From Muribaculaceae bacterium Isolate-013 (NCI) (GTDB taxonomy: Bacteria > Bacteroidota > Bacteroidia > Bacteroidales > Muribaculaceae): a DNA stretch of 55,734 nucleotides. The DNA lies in assembly GCA_004102785.1 (NCBI GenBank), contig SCEJ01000018.1, positions 1-55,734 of the forward strand, read 5' to 3'. Below the pieces are notes generated by a model. It was given only the letters and a program-made list of their open reading frames with translations, had not been told where the DNA came from and did not search any database. Positions 25,353 to 34,243 of this stretch are shown here, piece by piece. Position numbers and translations under genes: made by a program. How positions within the stretch are numbered: the first letter of the stretch is position 1; each line of letters opens with the position of its first letter.

Positions 25353-26915
25353 ATGCCTAAGAATGAAGACGCTGTTCTTGTGAAAAGCTATGCCGCTGCG
25401 GTGCAGGGTATCGACGCTATCGGTGTGACCGTGGAGGTGATGGCCACAAAGGGTTTTCTTACCACGATGGTGGGGCTGCCCGACACGGCTGTGAAGGAGA
25501 GCAACGAGCGCATACATTCGGCGTTGGCTGCCTGCGGATATGCTTATCCGCGCAAAAAGCTTGTGGTGAATCTTGCTCCGGCCGATGTGCGCAAAGAGGG
25601 GTCGGCCTACGACCTCCCTATCGCCATGGGGATTCTCGGCGCCGACAGGCAGATTCCGTCCGAGGCTCTGGGGCAGTTCCTGATAATGGGGGAGCTGTCG
25701 CTTGACGGCACTCTGCTGCCGGTGAAGGGGATTCTGCCGATGGCTATAATGGCGCGGGCAAGGCAGATGCGCGGCATGATAGTGCCGGCCGAGAATGCCA
25801 CGGAGGCTGCGGTGGTGAATAATCTTGAGGTTTATGGCTGTCGCTCGATAAAGGAGGTGGTGGAGTTTCTGAAGGGTAATCTGCGGCTTGAGCCTGTGGT
25901 GGTGAATACCCGCGAGGAGTTCGGGCGCGCCCTCGACAGCTTTGATTTCGACTTTGCCGATGTTAAAGGGCAGGAAACGGTGAAACGTGCCATTGAGGTG
26001 GCATGCGCCGGCGGCCACAATCTGCTGATGGTCGGGCCTCCCGGAGCCGGAAAGTCGATGATGGCAAAGCGTCTGCCGTCAATCCTGCCGCCGCTGACCC
26101 TCGGCGAGGCGCTGGAGACAACGAAGATTCATTCGGTGGCCGGAAAGCTCAAGGGGGGCGCCAGGCTGATGACGCAGCGCCCTTTCCGGGCGCCGCACCA
26201 CACTATATCGCCTGTGGCGCTCGTCGGTGGCGGGTCGAACCCTATGCCGGGCGAGATTTCGCTGGCTCACAACGGGGTGCTTTTCCTTGACGAGTTTCCC
26301 GAGTTCTCGCGCACGGTGCTCGAGGTGATGCGCCAGCCGCTTGAAGACCGGCATATCAACATATCGCGCGCAAAGTATTCGATCGACTACCCGGCCGGAT
26401 TTATGCTCGTGGCCTCGATGAATCCGTGCCCCTGCGGATATTACAACCATCCTACGAAGGAGTGCACCTGCTCGCAGATGCAGGTGCAGCGCTATCTCTC
26501 GCGCATATCGGGGCCGCTGCTTGACCGCATCGACCTCCAGGTGGAGATTCTTCCCGTGCCGTTCCGCGACCTGCAGGATATGCAGCCCGGAGAGCATTCC
26601 GGAGATATACGTGCCCGGGTGGTGCGTGCACGCGAAATCCAGGCCGCGCGTTTCGCCGGTTGCCCAGGTGTGCATTCCAACTCGCAGATGACCCCCTCGA
26701 TGCTGGCACGCTTCGCCCGGCCTGACCAGGCTGCGATGGCCATCCTTGAGCGTGTGATGGTAAAATATGACATGAGCGCCCGCGCCTACGACCGAATTCT
26801 GAAGGTGGCCCGCACTATCGCCGACCTCGACGGCTCTGAAACCATCACTACTCCGCATATCACCGAGGCTGTTTCCTACCGCTCCCTCGACCGCTCCACC
26901 TGGGGCCTGAAATAG
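25353..26915 (+). CDS. comM: YifB/ComM-family magnesium chelatase-like AAA ATPase
   Basis: 520 residues. An N-terminal Lon-like domain (ESNERIHSALAACGYAYPRKKLVVNLAPADVRKEG) is followed by the AAA core with Walker A GPPGAGKSMMAKRLPSILPP (~223-242), Walker B GVLFLDEFPEF, and a C4-type finger CPCGYYNHPTKECTCS. In naturally competent bacteria ComM is a branch-migration helicase; elsewhere its role is unclear. The family length is ~510, so the gene is complete. Confidence 0.93.
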   Translation: MPKNEDAVLVKSYAAAVQGIDAIGVTVEVMATKGFLTTMVGLPDTAVKESNERIHSALAACGYAYPRKKLVVNLAPADVRKEGSAYDLPIAMGILGADRQIPSEALGQFLIMGELSLDGTLLPVKGILPMAIMARARQMRGMIVPAENATEAAVVNNLEVYGCRSIKEVVEFLKGNLRLEPVVVNTREEFGRALDSFDFDFADVKGQETVKRAIEVACAGGHNLLMVGPPGAGKSMMAKRLPSILPPLTLGEALETTKIHSVAGKLKGGARLMTQRPFRAPHHTISPVALVGGGSNPMPGEISLAHNGVLFLDEFPEFSRTVLEVMRQPLEDRHINISRAKYSIDYPAGFMLVASMNPCPCGYYNHPTKECTCSQMQVQRYLSRISGPLLDRIDLQVEILPVPFRDLQDMQPGEHSGDIRARVVRAREIQAARFAGCPGVHSNSQMTPSMLARFARPDQAAMAILERVMVKYDMSARAYDRILKVARTIADLDGSETITTPHITEAVSYRSLDRSTWGLK

Positions 26916-26995
26916 GAGCCCCCCACCCCCTGCACCCCCTGCGCTGAAGCTTGGGGCTTCTCAAAAAGCTCGCGGGATGACACAGGCGCCGCAGA

Positions 26996-27098
26996 TTTTC
27001 TCTCTTTTTTCTCTCTCTCTTTCTTTCTCCTCTTCTCTTCTCTTCTTCTTTCTCCTCTTCTCCTCTTCCTTCTCTTCTTCTCTTCTTCTCTCCTTTCT
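26996..27098 (+). repeat. 103-base uninterrupted polypyrimidine tract
   Basis: Only C and T occur from 26996 to 27098, continuing after a single G for 14 more pyrimidines to 27113. It mixes T runs, CT and TCTTC units, with no simple fixed period. It separates comM from the RAYT-like gene. Such mirror-type homopurine/homopyrimidine DNA can form triplexes and is prone to slippage. Confidence 0.9.
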
Positions 27099-27177
27099 GC
27101 TCTTTTTCTCTCTGCTTTAGTAATTTATTTTATTAACCGTGCCTTCCCTTTTGGGGCGGCACTAAATCATCTCTCTG

Positions 27178-28080
27178 ATGTGGACTGGCAACAACCGCGC
27201 TTCATGGCATGATTATTCCTCCCGCGCCATTTATCACATAACTCTCAAAAAGAGCCCTTTGGCTTCTCCTTTCGGGGTTATCGACGGCAACTGCGCGCTG
27301 AGGCCGGGGGTGCCGGGCAGCCCTTTCCTCCGCGCCGGTGCCCTGGGGCTGGCTGTAAAGAGGGCGCTCAGGGAGCTGCCTCTGATTCACCCCGCGCTGC
27401 GTCTCTACCAGTATGCGCTGATGCCTGACCATCTGCACATGATTATCTCGGTGGAGGCGCCTATGGATGATATTCTGGGCCGCAAGCTCGCTGCCTTTAA
27501 GGTGAGGGTGAACCATTATGCCGGAGTTGATGGTGTTTTCGCCAAGGGGTTCAACGACCAGATCATTGGTCCGGGCAGGTCACTTGATGTAGTTTACCGC
27601 TACCTGAGGGAGAATCCTTTCCGGCTGGCGGTGCGGAGGGCCAATCCCGACTTTTTCAGGCGTCTTGACAATCTTGAGATCAACGGCCGGAGATGCCGGG
27701 TCTACGGCAATCTGCACCTGCTGGATAATCCCTTTAAGGAGCAGGTGGTGGTGCATCGTGCCGATGATGATGCCACGCGCCGACGTAACCGTGAGCGCTG
27801 GCTCTATGCTGCCGCCAACGGCGGTGTGCTGGTGTCGCCCTTTATCTCGCCGGCCGAGAAGGCTGTCAGGGCTGAGGCCGAAGCACTCGGCGGCAGGCTC
27901 ATACTCATCACCGACACACATTTCGGCGAGCGTTACAAACCTGCCGCTCACGATTTCGAGCTGTGCCTCCGGGGCAGGCTGCTGATAGTATCGCCTCTGG
28001 GCGACACCGCACCCCTCAGCCGCGAGCGCTGCCTCCGGATGAACGATTTTGCCTCCGCTCTTGCTTCTGACCGCATATGA
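27178..28080 (+). CDS. REP-associated (RAYT-like) HUH transposase with C-terminal extension
   Basis: 300 residues. The Y1-type domain (~1-165) has the HUH motif in LMPDHLHMIIS (His at ~84-86) and the catalytic Tyr context YRYLRENPFRLA, where RAYT proteins have Y.xxNPxxA. RAYTs are single-copy domesticated IS200-like nucleases linked to REP palindromes. Residues ~205-300 form an added domain with GGVLVSPFIS, GGRLILITDTHFGERYKP, RGRLLIVSPLGD and RERCLRMNDFASALA, resembling the Rossmann-type SLOG/DprA fold (inference). A hairpin GTGCC...GGCAC at 27139-27162 lies just upstream. The transposon ends expected for an active IS are absent. Confidence 0.75.
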   Translation: MWTGNNRASWHDYSSRAIYHITLKKSPLASPFGVIDGNCALRPGVPGSPFLRAGALGLAVKRALRELPLIHPALRLYQYALMPDHLHMIISVEAPMDDILGRKLAAFKVRVNHYAGVDGVFAKGFNDQIIGPGRSLDVVYRYLRENPFRLAVRRANPDFFRRLDNLEINGRRCRVYGNLHLLDNPFKEQVVVHRADDDATRRRNRERWLYAAANGGVLVSPFISPAEKAVRAEAEALGGRLILITDTHFGERYKPAAHDFELCLRGRLLIVSPLGDTAPLSRERCLRMNDFASALASDRI

Positions 28081-28104
28081 TTCACGATTCCTCCCGGATC
28101 GCTT

Positions 28105-28135
28105 TTTGCCACCAGGATTGTTTTTATTATTTTTG
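28105..28135 (+). promoter_or_regulatory. promoter for the acyltransferase gene
   Basis: TTTG (28105-28108), 19 bases, TATTTTTG (28128-28135) is an exact Bacteroidetes-type promoter. It is only 12 bases before the ATG at 28148, so the leader would be short or near zero. Confidence 0.6.
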
Positions 28136-28147
28136 TACCGGTTTACT

Positions 28148-29197
28148 ATGAATAAGAACGAAACACAGTTGATAAAAGGGGTAGCTATCTTTATGATGAT
28201 ATTCGGGCATCTCTTCTTTCTGCCCGACGAGGTGTCACAGATGCATCATTTTGTAACGATTGACGGTGAGCCGTTGGTCCGCATTCTATTGCATCTGTCA
28301 AGTCCGGTGCATATCTTTCTGATGCTTGGAGGTTACGGGATGTACAGGGTATGGCAGAAAGGCGACCGGAACCGTTGGCGGCGCATCGCCAGGCTTATGG
28401 TGCATTACTGGATTATACTGATTGCGTTTCTGACACTGGGGCATTTCATCAAGCCCGATGTTTATCCGGGAGAATTGTCGGATCTGGCCGGAATTTTCTC
28501 CGGACTTGATACATCGCTCAATAAAGAGATGTGGTTTCTGCTGCCCTATATCGTGCTTGGGTTGATCAGTCCTTGGATTTTTCGTTTCACACGCAGGATT
28601 CCATGGTATATACTTTTGCCTGCGGTGGTAGCGGGCTATATGTGCTACCGTTGGTATTTTGACAGTAAGGGCTGGTGGTTTGTCAATATCAACCTTGTGA
28701 CCTACAATCTCTACCGGCTAATACAGCTCGTGCCGTCGTTTGTTATCGGAGCTGTTTTCGCACGTGAAAGTTTCATTGAAAGGATAAAAGCGAAAACCCG
28801 GAATATTCCGGGAATCGGCTATTGGTCTTGGGCGGCTCTTGTCGGCTGTATGATATTGTGTTGCCTGGGTTATTCTTATTGCTATCCCTATGCGATGGTG
28901 TGTCTGCTTGTTATAGTGCCGATACCTATGGCGGCGAGGAGGGTGTTGATTGAATTGGGGAACCGTTCAACGGATATGTGGATGACACACACATGGTTCT
29001 GCTATTATCTTTTCCACGATGAAATCTATGGCTTGAAGTATCCGCTGGTGATATTGCTGGTGGAGATGGCCGTCACGTATGCTTCGGGCGTACTGTTCGG
29101 GAGAGTCAGCGGATATGTTCTGGGGATGTTGTATCCGGCCAAACCGGTGGGCGGGATGTCGCCCGGAGGGGGGCTGCCTGAAAAAGATGTCAAATAA
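28148..29197 (+). CDS. membrane acyltransferase family 3 protein
   Basis: About 349 residues with ten or so membrane helices. It begins with the family signature LIKGVAIFMMIFGHLFF, where a His in the first helix is expected to be catalytic. Such enzymes O-acetylate or succinylate surface sugars. The ATG at 28148 (MNKNETQLIKG) fits the family; the frame upstream lies inside the previous gene. It has more AT-rich codons than neighbouring housekeeping genes, as is common for surface-modification genes. Confidence 0.85.
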   Translation: MNKNETQLIKGVAIFMMIFGHLFFLPDEVSQMHHFVTIDGEPLVRILLHLSSPVHIFLMLGGYGMYRVWQKGDRNRWRRIARLMVHYWIILIAFLTLGHFIKPDVYPGELSDLAGIFSGLDTSLNKEMWFLLPYIVLGLISPWIFRFTRRIPWYILLPAVVAGYMCYRWYFDSKGWWFVNINLVTYNLYRLIQLVPSFVIGAVFARESFIERIKAKTRNIPGIGYWSWAALVGCMILCCLGYSYCYPYAMVCLLVIVPIPMAARRVLIELGNRSTDMWMTHTWFCYYLFHDEIYGLKYPLVILLVEMAVTYASGVLFGRVSGYVLGMLYPAKPVGGMSPGGGLPEKDVK

Positions 29198-29255
29198 TCA
29201 GCTTTGCAGTGGGGCACCCCCGGATGTGTTGGCGATGCTGGCCGGGGTGTGATGC

Positions 29256-29603
29256 TCAGATCGCCATTTTAAAAGGGAGCAGCCGCTCGAGTATCGATTC
29301 GCCTACCATCTTCAGATGCACGCTCACGGAGCCGTCCTCCTTTGATATGAAGATTATCGAGGCGCGGAGCACTATGGCTACCGATTCGTCGAAGTTGACG
29401 ATGGCGTGGATGTTGCGCACGGGGATGCGACGGAAAGGGGAGGAGTTTTCGACCGAGCCGAGCACAATGTCGTCGCCGTCAATCTCCACTCCGGCCTCAA
29501 AAGGGAGCTGCTCGAAGAGCAGGGGGATGTCGAGTTCGTCGGGGGAGGCGGGACGCTTTTTGTACTTTTTGTATATTGAGTCGATTACTTTTTTCTGTAT
29601 CAT
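29256..29603 (-). CDS. conserved hypothetical protein
   Basis: 115 residues, soluble, no signal peptide or membrane segment. The C-terminal two thirds look like alternating strands (IPVRNIHAIVNFDESVAIVLRASIIFISKEDGSVSVHLKM). I do not recognise the family. It is convergent with the acyltransferase gene, with a hairpin (CACCCC...GGGGTG) between them. Confidence 0.55.
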   Translation of the reverse strand: MIQKKVIDSIYKKYKKRPASPDELDIPLLFEQLPFEAGVEIDGDDIVLGSVENSSPFRRIPVRNIHAIVNFDESVAIVLRASIIFISKEDGSVSVHLKMVGESILERLLPFKMAI

Positions 29604-29780
29604 ATTTATTGCGGGTTTAGGTGAGTTTCAATCATCTAACATTCCCGATGCAGAAATTGTTGACGGTGAAAATGCCGAAAATTAAAGAAAATCGAAAAAA
29701 CACAAAAATGTACTTAATTTGTAACCGGACTGTGTGCAAAACGTTATTTTGTGGCGTTGCCGGCCACAAACCGTTGCTGA

Positions 29781-30257
29781 TTATTTGCGGCAAAGGAGGG
29801 CGGTAGCCTGGGCGGCTATCCCTTCGCCGCGGCCGGTGAAGCCGAGGCGTTCGGTGGTAGTGGCCTTGACAGAGACGCAGTCGGCGGGGAGCCCGAGGTC
29901 GGCGGCCACATTCTCAATCATCTGCGGGATGAATGCCAGCAGGCGGGGAGCCTGGGCTATGATGGTGACGTCGACGTTGACCGGGCGGTAGCCCCGCTCG
30001 TCGGCGAGCCGGAGCGTGTGGCGCAGCAGCAGACGCGAGTCGGCGCCTTTGAAGCGTGGGTCGGTGTCGGGGAAGTGATAGCCGATGTCGCGGAGGGCGC
30101 ATGCTCCGAGAATGGCGTCGCAGAGGGCGTGTAGAGCCACGTCGGCGTCGCTGTGGCCGAGCAGGCCGAGTGTGTGGGGCACCTTCACGCCGCAGAGCAC
30201 GAGGTCTCTTTCGGGAGCGAAGCGGTGCACGTCGAAGCCGTTTCCGAGTCTGTACAT
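29781..30257 (-). CDS. ispF: 2-C-methyl-D-erythritol 2,4-cyclodiphosphate synthase
   Basis: 158 residues, the family length. It makes the cyclic diphosphate intermediate of the non-mevalonate isoprenoid pathway. The metal site is DVHRFAP (Asp8, His10) with [28 protein letters not shown] and [20 protein letters not shown] complete the signature. It follows porV by 27 bases and is probably cotranscribed with it. Confidence 0.96.
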   Translation of the reverse strand: MYRLGNGFDVHRFAPERDLVLCGVKVPHTLGLLGHSDADVALHALCDAILGACALRDIGYHFPDTDPRFKGADSRLLLRHTLRLADERGYRPVNVDVTIIAQAPRLLAFIPQMIENVAADLGLPADCVSVKATTTERLGFTGRGEGIAAQATALLCRK

Positions 30258-30284
30258 TACTGGTGGCGGATTGGTGTGGGATGA

Positions 30285-31508
30285 TTAGCGGCGGCCGCCG
30301 ATGAGGTCGCGCAGGCCGTCCATGTCAAACGACAGGGTGAAACGCAGGGTCTGGTCCAGAGGGGAGGTCTGGGCGGTGGCCAGCATGTAGGATGCGTCGA
30401 GACGCACGATGTTGAGCGAGAAGCCTGCTCCGAAGCCGAAGTACTGGCGGTTGCCTTTGTAAGCGCTCTCGTGGTAATATCCGGCGCGCACGAAGAACTG
30501 CTGGTTGTAGTTGTATTCGGCGCCGATGGAGTACTGTATCTCGCGGAGCTCCTCTTTCATTCCGCCGGGGGCGTCGGAGAAGGATTTGAAGATACCGGTG
30601 ATTGGCGACATGTTCTGCCAGTCCTCGTAGGCTTTCTCGTAGGCTCGCTGGTCCTCCTGTCCGTCGGCGTCGAGATAGTCGCTCTGGCGCGGTTTCGAGG
30701 GCACAAGGAGTTTGTTGAGGTCAAGCGACAGCGCCAGGTTGTGATAGTCGGCCAGGGGGAACATGAAGGTAGTGCCGAGTCGGAGGTTTGTGGGGAGGAA
30801 TGCCGGGCGGTTGCCGTTGTCGTACGACACTTTCGTACCGATGTTGGATATGTTCCAGCCCCACGACCACTGGCATTCGTTCTGCCCCACGATGGGGTAG
30901 GTGGTGAAGTAGCCTGCGATGTCGGCCGACACGGCTGAGGCGCCGGTCGACTGGTCGCCGGCATAGGAGGAGGAGAACCCGAGGTCGGAGTAGATGTAGC
31001 GGAACACCACGCCCATGGAGAATTTCTCCGACAGTTTGCGTGAGTAGCCTACATCGACCGACAGCTCGTAGGGCTGCAGCGAGGTGGTTACGTTGGCCAT
31101 ATCCTGAGAGTTTACTTCGCCCAGCGAGAAGTAGCGGAGCGATGCCGAGATGGCCTGGTTGTCGCCCGAGCCTACTTTCCAGTAGCCGGCCAGGTTGGCC
31201 AGGAATATGTCGTTGACGAGTTTGCGGAGCCAGGGGGTGTAGCTGAGCGACACGGCGGCCTGCGAATATGCGAAGGCGTATTTCGACGGATTCCAGAACT
31301 GTGAGTTGGCGTCGGGGTCGGTGGCCGCGCCGAGGTCACCGAGCGAGGCGCCGCGGGCATCGGGTGCGATGCCGAGCGAGGTCACACCCGTCTCGATGGG
31401 GTTGAACTCGTTCTTTATGGCGTCTTCGGCCTTTGCGGCAGGTGAGGCTGCCAGCAGAATGGCGCCGGCGAATCCGGCAGATATGGCGAGGTTTAGCGTC
31501 TTTGTCAT
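30285..31508 (-). CDS. porV: type IX secretion system outer membrane protein PorV
   Basis: 407 residues. A signal peptide precedes SLGIAPDARGASLGDLGAATDPDANSQFWNPSKYAF, the hallmark N-terminus of PorV (LptO/PG27). The rest is an outer-membrane beta-barrel of the FadL type. PorV binds cargo released from the SprA translocon and carries it to the attachment complex. Together with PorZ, encoded 3 kb away, it shows that the organism exports proteins by T9SS, matching the sorting tails of four large proteins in this window. Confidence 0.92.
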   Translation of the reverse strand: MTKTLNLAISAGFAGAILLAASPAAKAEDAIKNEFNPIETGVTSLGIAPDARGASLGDLGAATDPDANSQFWNPSKYAFAYSQAAVSLSYTPWLRKLVNDIFLANLAGYWKVGSGDNQAISASLRYFSLGEVNSQDMANVTTSLQPYELSVDVGYSRKLSEKFSMGVVFRYIYSDLGFSSSYAGDQSTGASAVSADIAGYFTTYPIVGQNECQWSWGWNISNIGTKVSYDNGNRPAFLPTNLRLGTTFMFPLADYHNLALSLDLNKLLVPSKPRQSDYLDADGQEDQRAYEKAYEDWQNMSPITGIFKSFSDAPGGMKEELREIQYSIGAEYNYNQQFFVRAGYYHESAYKGNRQYFGFGAGFSLNIVRLDASYMLATAQTSPLDQTLRFTLSFDMDGLRDLIGGRR

Positions 31509-31606
31509 CGTGATAATTTTATGGCTGGGGCATAAGCCCTCTGTCTTATAATAACTGAATTTCCCCCGGTTTATTGTGTGGATAACAGAGCGGGAGTTAT
31601 GCGTGC

Positions 31607-31637
31607 TTGTGCATTAGCCACGGATTTGCTAACTTTG
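31607..31637 (+). promoter_or_regulatory. promoter for the second acyltransferase gene
   Basis: TTG (31607-31609), 20 bases, TAACTTTG (31630-31637) fits the Bacteroidetes promoter. Transcription would start near 31644, giving a leader of about 28 bases. Confidence 0.6.
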
Positions 31638-31671
31638 CAGTCAGATACACACATAATCATATCAATCAACA

Positions 31672-32865
31672 ATGAACAATACACTTACAATGGATTCGGT
31701 CAGGGAGGCTTCACTTGACCGGGCGAAGCTGCAGTCGGCCACCATAGATTTTTTGCGCTTTCCGATGGCGGTGGCAGTGGTGATGATACATGTAAATCCG
31801 CAAGTAATGCCTTTGAATGAGGCTGATTTCCCTTTTTTTTCAGCCGACGGTTTATTTAATGTGGTGGCTATCGGGCTATCGCATGTTCTCGCACGAATAG
31901 CTGTTCCGGTGTTCTTTTTGCTCTCCGGTATGCTTTTCTTTCTGAATATGAGGCAGTTAAGTTGGGGGGGGTACCGCGCGAAGCTCAAGAGCCGTGTGCA
32001 CACACTGATTATCCCCTATCTGCTTTGGAACCTTGTGCCGTTCATTGCGGGTGTCATGTTGGATGTGGCCGTAGGAATAAAGCATGGCCACGGCCTGGCA
32101 AATCTTTGGGGCTATCTGTCGGTTGACTCCCTGTCGGTCTTATGGAGTCATGGCACGTGGAACGCAGACAATGTGAATATACTCGGTTTCAGATTCGTTC
32201 CCAGCGGGCCTTATGATTCTCCCCTGTGGTTTCTGCGTGATTTGATTGTGGTTGTGGTGTTATCGCCGGTAATATACTGGTTTATCAGGAAAACGCGTGT
32301 TTTCGGACTCGGTATTCTGTTTGCGGCGTACTTTACGGAGATATGGATACCATGGCCAGGCTTCAGTCCTATTGCGTTCTTATTTTTTTCAATCGGTGCG
32401 TACTTCTCGATTGAGGGCAAAGATATAATTGGATTCGTGCGTGCGAACAAGTATGTGATTTCTGCCGGAGCATTGCTGTTTTTTGTTCCCGCGACATATT
32501 ATGACGGATATTTTACTCCCGAGGGGAAATGGCTGGTGAATGTGTTTAGGGTATTTGGAGTTTTTGCCGCGTTTCTTGTAGCCTCGGCTCTTGTGGAGTA
32601 CAGAGGATGGCGCGCCAACCGTTTCCTTGTGTCGGCATGTTTCTTTATATATGCACTGCATGCAGTGCCGGTGCCGTTAGTCGGATCGCCGTTGTTGATG
32701 TTCTCAGGCATTCTTAAGTCTGTGTTCCCCGGCAGTTCGGCGCTTTGTCATACTGCGGTTTATTTCGGGGCGCCGGCTCTTACGATAGCTTTCTGCGCGG
32801 TGGTGTATGCGGCTCTGCGGAGATGGATGCCGGGGGTGGCCAGGTTATTCTCCGGAGGCCGGTGA
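31672..32865 (+). CDS. acyltransferase family 3 membrane protein
   Basis: 397 residues with about ten membrane helices. The opening TIDFLRFPMAVAVVMIHVNP carries the family's first-helix His, and RIAVPVFFLLSGMLFF is the second signature. Likely O-acetylates a surface polysaccharide. It starts at an ATG after a good promoter. Its last 21 bases overlap the end of the opposite-strand fucosyltransferase-like gene. Confidence 0.85.
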   Translation: MNNTLTMDSVREASLDRAKLQSATIDFLRFPMAVAVVMIHVNPQVMPLNEADFPFFSADGLFNVVAIGLSHVLARIAVPVFFLLSGMLFFLNMRQLSWGGYRAKLKSRVHTLIIPYLLWNLVPFIAGVMLDVAVGIKHGHGLANLWGYLSVDSLSVLWSHGTWNADNVNILGFRFVPSGPYDSPLWFLRDLIVVVVLSPVIYWFIRKTRVFGLGILFAAYFTEIWIPWPGFSPIAFLFFSIGAYFSIEGKDIIGFVRANKYVISAGALLFFVPATYYDGYFTPEGKWLVNVFRVFGVFAAFLVASALVEYRGWRANRFLVSACFFIYALHAVPVPLVGSPLLMFSGILKSVFPGSSALCHTAVYFGAPALTIAFCAVVYAALRRWMPGVARLFSGGR

Positions 32866-33708
32866 CGTTGCACGGCGGAGCTGACGCAGTGGGGTGTCGC
32901 CCAGAATGGCGGCCGCCTCTGAGTATGAACTGTAAAATGAGCCTATGATGCGGGCGCAGCCCGCGAGAACCAGCATCTCGGTGAGGGCGTGCCGCATCCC
33001 GGATAGGGTGCGTCGGTCGGCCGTCGCCGGGGTGGTTACTGTTTTCCCGGGAAAACGGGCGTGAAAGAGGTGTTTCACCTCATTGTCGTCGGTGGCGAGA
33101 TATATTTTTCGTCCGGGATGAAGGGCAAATTCGTTCTCCGCCTCGGTTATAAAGGCCTCTACGGGCGATTCCGTGATCGATACAGTGTTGTCAGTGCGCC
33201 TGATATGGAAGCCGGTGGCGTCGTCGCCCAACAGGGCGAGCACTTTGTCGGCTTCGGTGCGCACGGCCTCTACGGGCCTGAACAGATGCCGGTAGGCGTC
33301 GTTGCCGCAGGGATAGAAGAAGGTGCCGGCGCGGAGCAGTACGCTTCCGCGCGCTGATTTTATGGCTGCAAGAATTTCCGGGGCGTTTTCCGTGCGGAGG
33401 CTGTCGTCGTCGGAATACACGGCGGTGAATCTGCCTGTGCGCAGAAGCGGCGACAGGTAGAGGTTGCGTTTTCGCGCCGGGCGGTAGAGCCACAGTACGC
33501 GTGCTTCGGATACGTTATGGAGGTCCACTCCGGCGTGGAACGGATGGAAAAGGTCGTCGAAGCGTGCGCGCAATTCGTTGTTGACAGGCCATATTACCCG
33601 GAGCGGGCGGCGGGTGTCGTGAGCCAGGGCCACAGCCGAGGCTATGGCTCTCATCCGGTTGGCGAGGCCGCCGAGGGTCAGCAGGGTTATGGAGGAGTCA
33701 GTGGCCAT
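32845..33708 (-). CDS. fucosyltransferase-like protein
   Basis: 287 residues. GGLANRMRAIASAVALA near the start, FHIRRTDN in the middle, KIYLATDDNEV and GSFYSSYSEAAAILG near the end resemble the GT-B fold of alpha-1,2/1,6-fucosyltransferases and NodZ (P-loop with GGxxNxxR, HxRxxDN, ATDD.). Donor and acceptor are not evident. The start is ten bases from the next gene on this strand. The 3' end overlaps the convergent acyltransferase gene, fitting a surface-glycan role for both. Confidence 0.65.
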   Translation of the reverse strand: MATDSSITLLTLGGLANRMRAIASAVALAHDTRRPLRVIWPVNNELRARFDDLFHPFHAGVDLHNVSEARVLWLYRPARKRNLYLSPLLRTGRFTAVYSDDDSLRTENAPEILAAIKSARGSVLLRAGTFFYPCGNDAYRHLFRPVEAVRTEADKVLALLGDDATGFHIRRTDNTVSITESPVEAFITEAENEFALHPGRKIYLATDDNEVKHLFHARFPGKTVTTPATADRRTLSGMRHALTEMLVLAGCARIIGSFYSSYSEAAAILGDTPLRQLRRATSPASGE

Positions 33709-33718
33709 ATGATGGCGG

Positions 33719-34243
33719 TCAGAGCCGCTGAAGGGGCGCGAGGATTTCCATCACGCGTTCATGCCCGAGGTGCCGCTCTGATTCGAGTGTGGAGCAGAGG
33801 GTGCGTGTAAGGTCGGCCACCGCCGGGTGCGAGAAGATTTTATGGAAGTAGCTGTAAGCCTTTGAGAATAGCGCCTCGACTTCGGCGGGGGTGAGGTCGG
33901 CGCTCTGGCGTCCTTCGTCCTCGAGGGAGCGCACCAGCGACTGCCGCATCTGTGGGGTAATCTCGGTGTTCTGCCGCACCAGCGCGCGGCAGAGGAGGTT
34001 TGAAATCAGTAGACCGGTGCCGAGCTGGAATTTCTCCACGGCATCGTTCCAGGCTTCGCGTGGCGAGGCTTTGGGGCTGCGTATCATGAAGAACTCGGGA
34101 TAGAGAGCCAGCCCGAGGTCAGCGGGGGCGTCGATGTCAAGCGATTGCATGAAGCGTTCGCTTTCCCACACCACCATGGCCACCGCCATGCCTCCCAGGC
34201 CGAAGGCCCGGTCGGTCGTATCGGTGTATTTTAGTGTTGTCAT
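33719..34243 (-). CDS. hypothetical protein coupled to porZ
   Basis: About 174 residues, mostly helical and soluble (SLDIDAPADLGLALYPEFFMIR, ...QMRQSLVRSLEDEGRQSADLTPAEVEALF). I do not recognise a family. The ATG at 34243 shares one base with the porZ stop (TGATG), so I prefer it to the longer frame that runs into porZ. The coupling suggests translation together with porZ. Confidence 0.6.
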   Translation of the reverse strand: MTTLKYTDTTDRAFGLGGMAVAMVVWESERFMQSLDIDAPADLGLALYPEFFMIRSPKASPREAWNDAVEKFQLGTGLLISNLLCRALVRQNTEITPQMRQSLVRSLEDEGRQSADLTPAEVEALFSKAYSYFHKIFSHPAVADLTRTLCSTLESERHLGHERVMEILAPLQRL

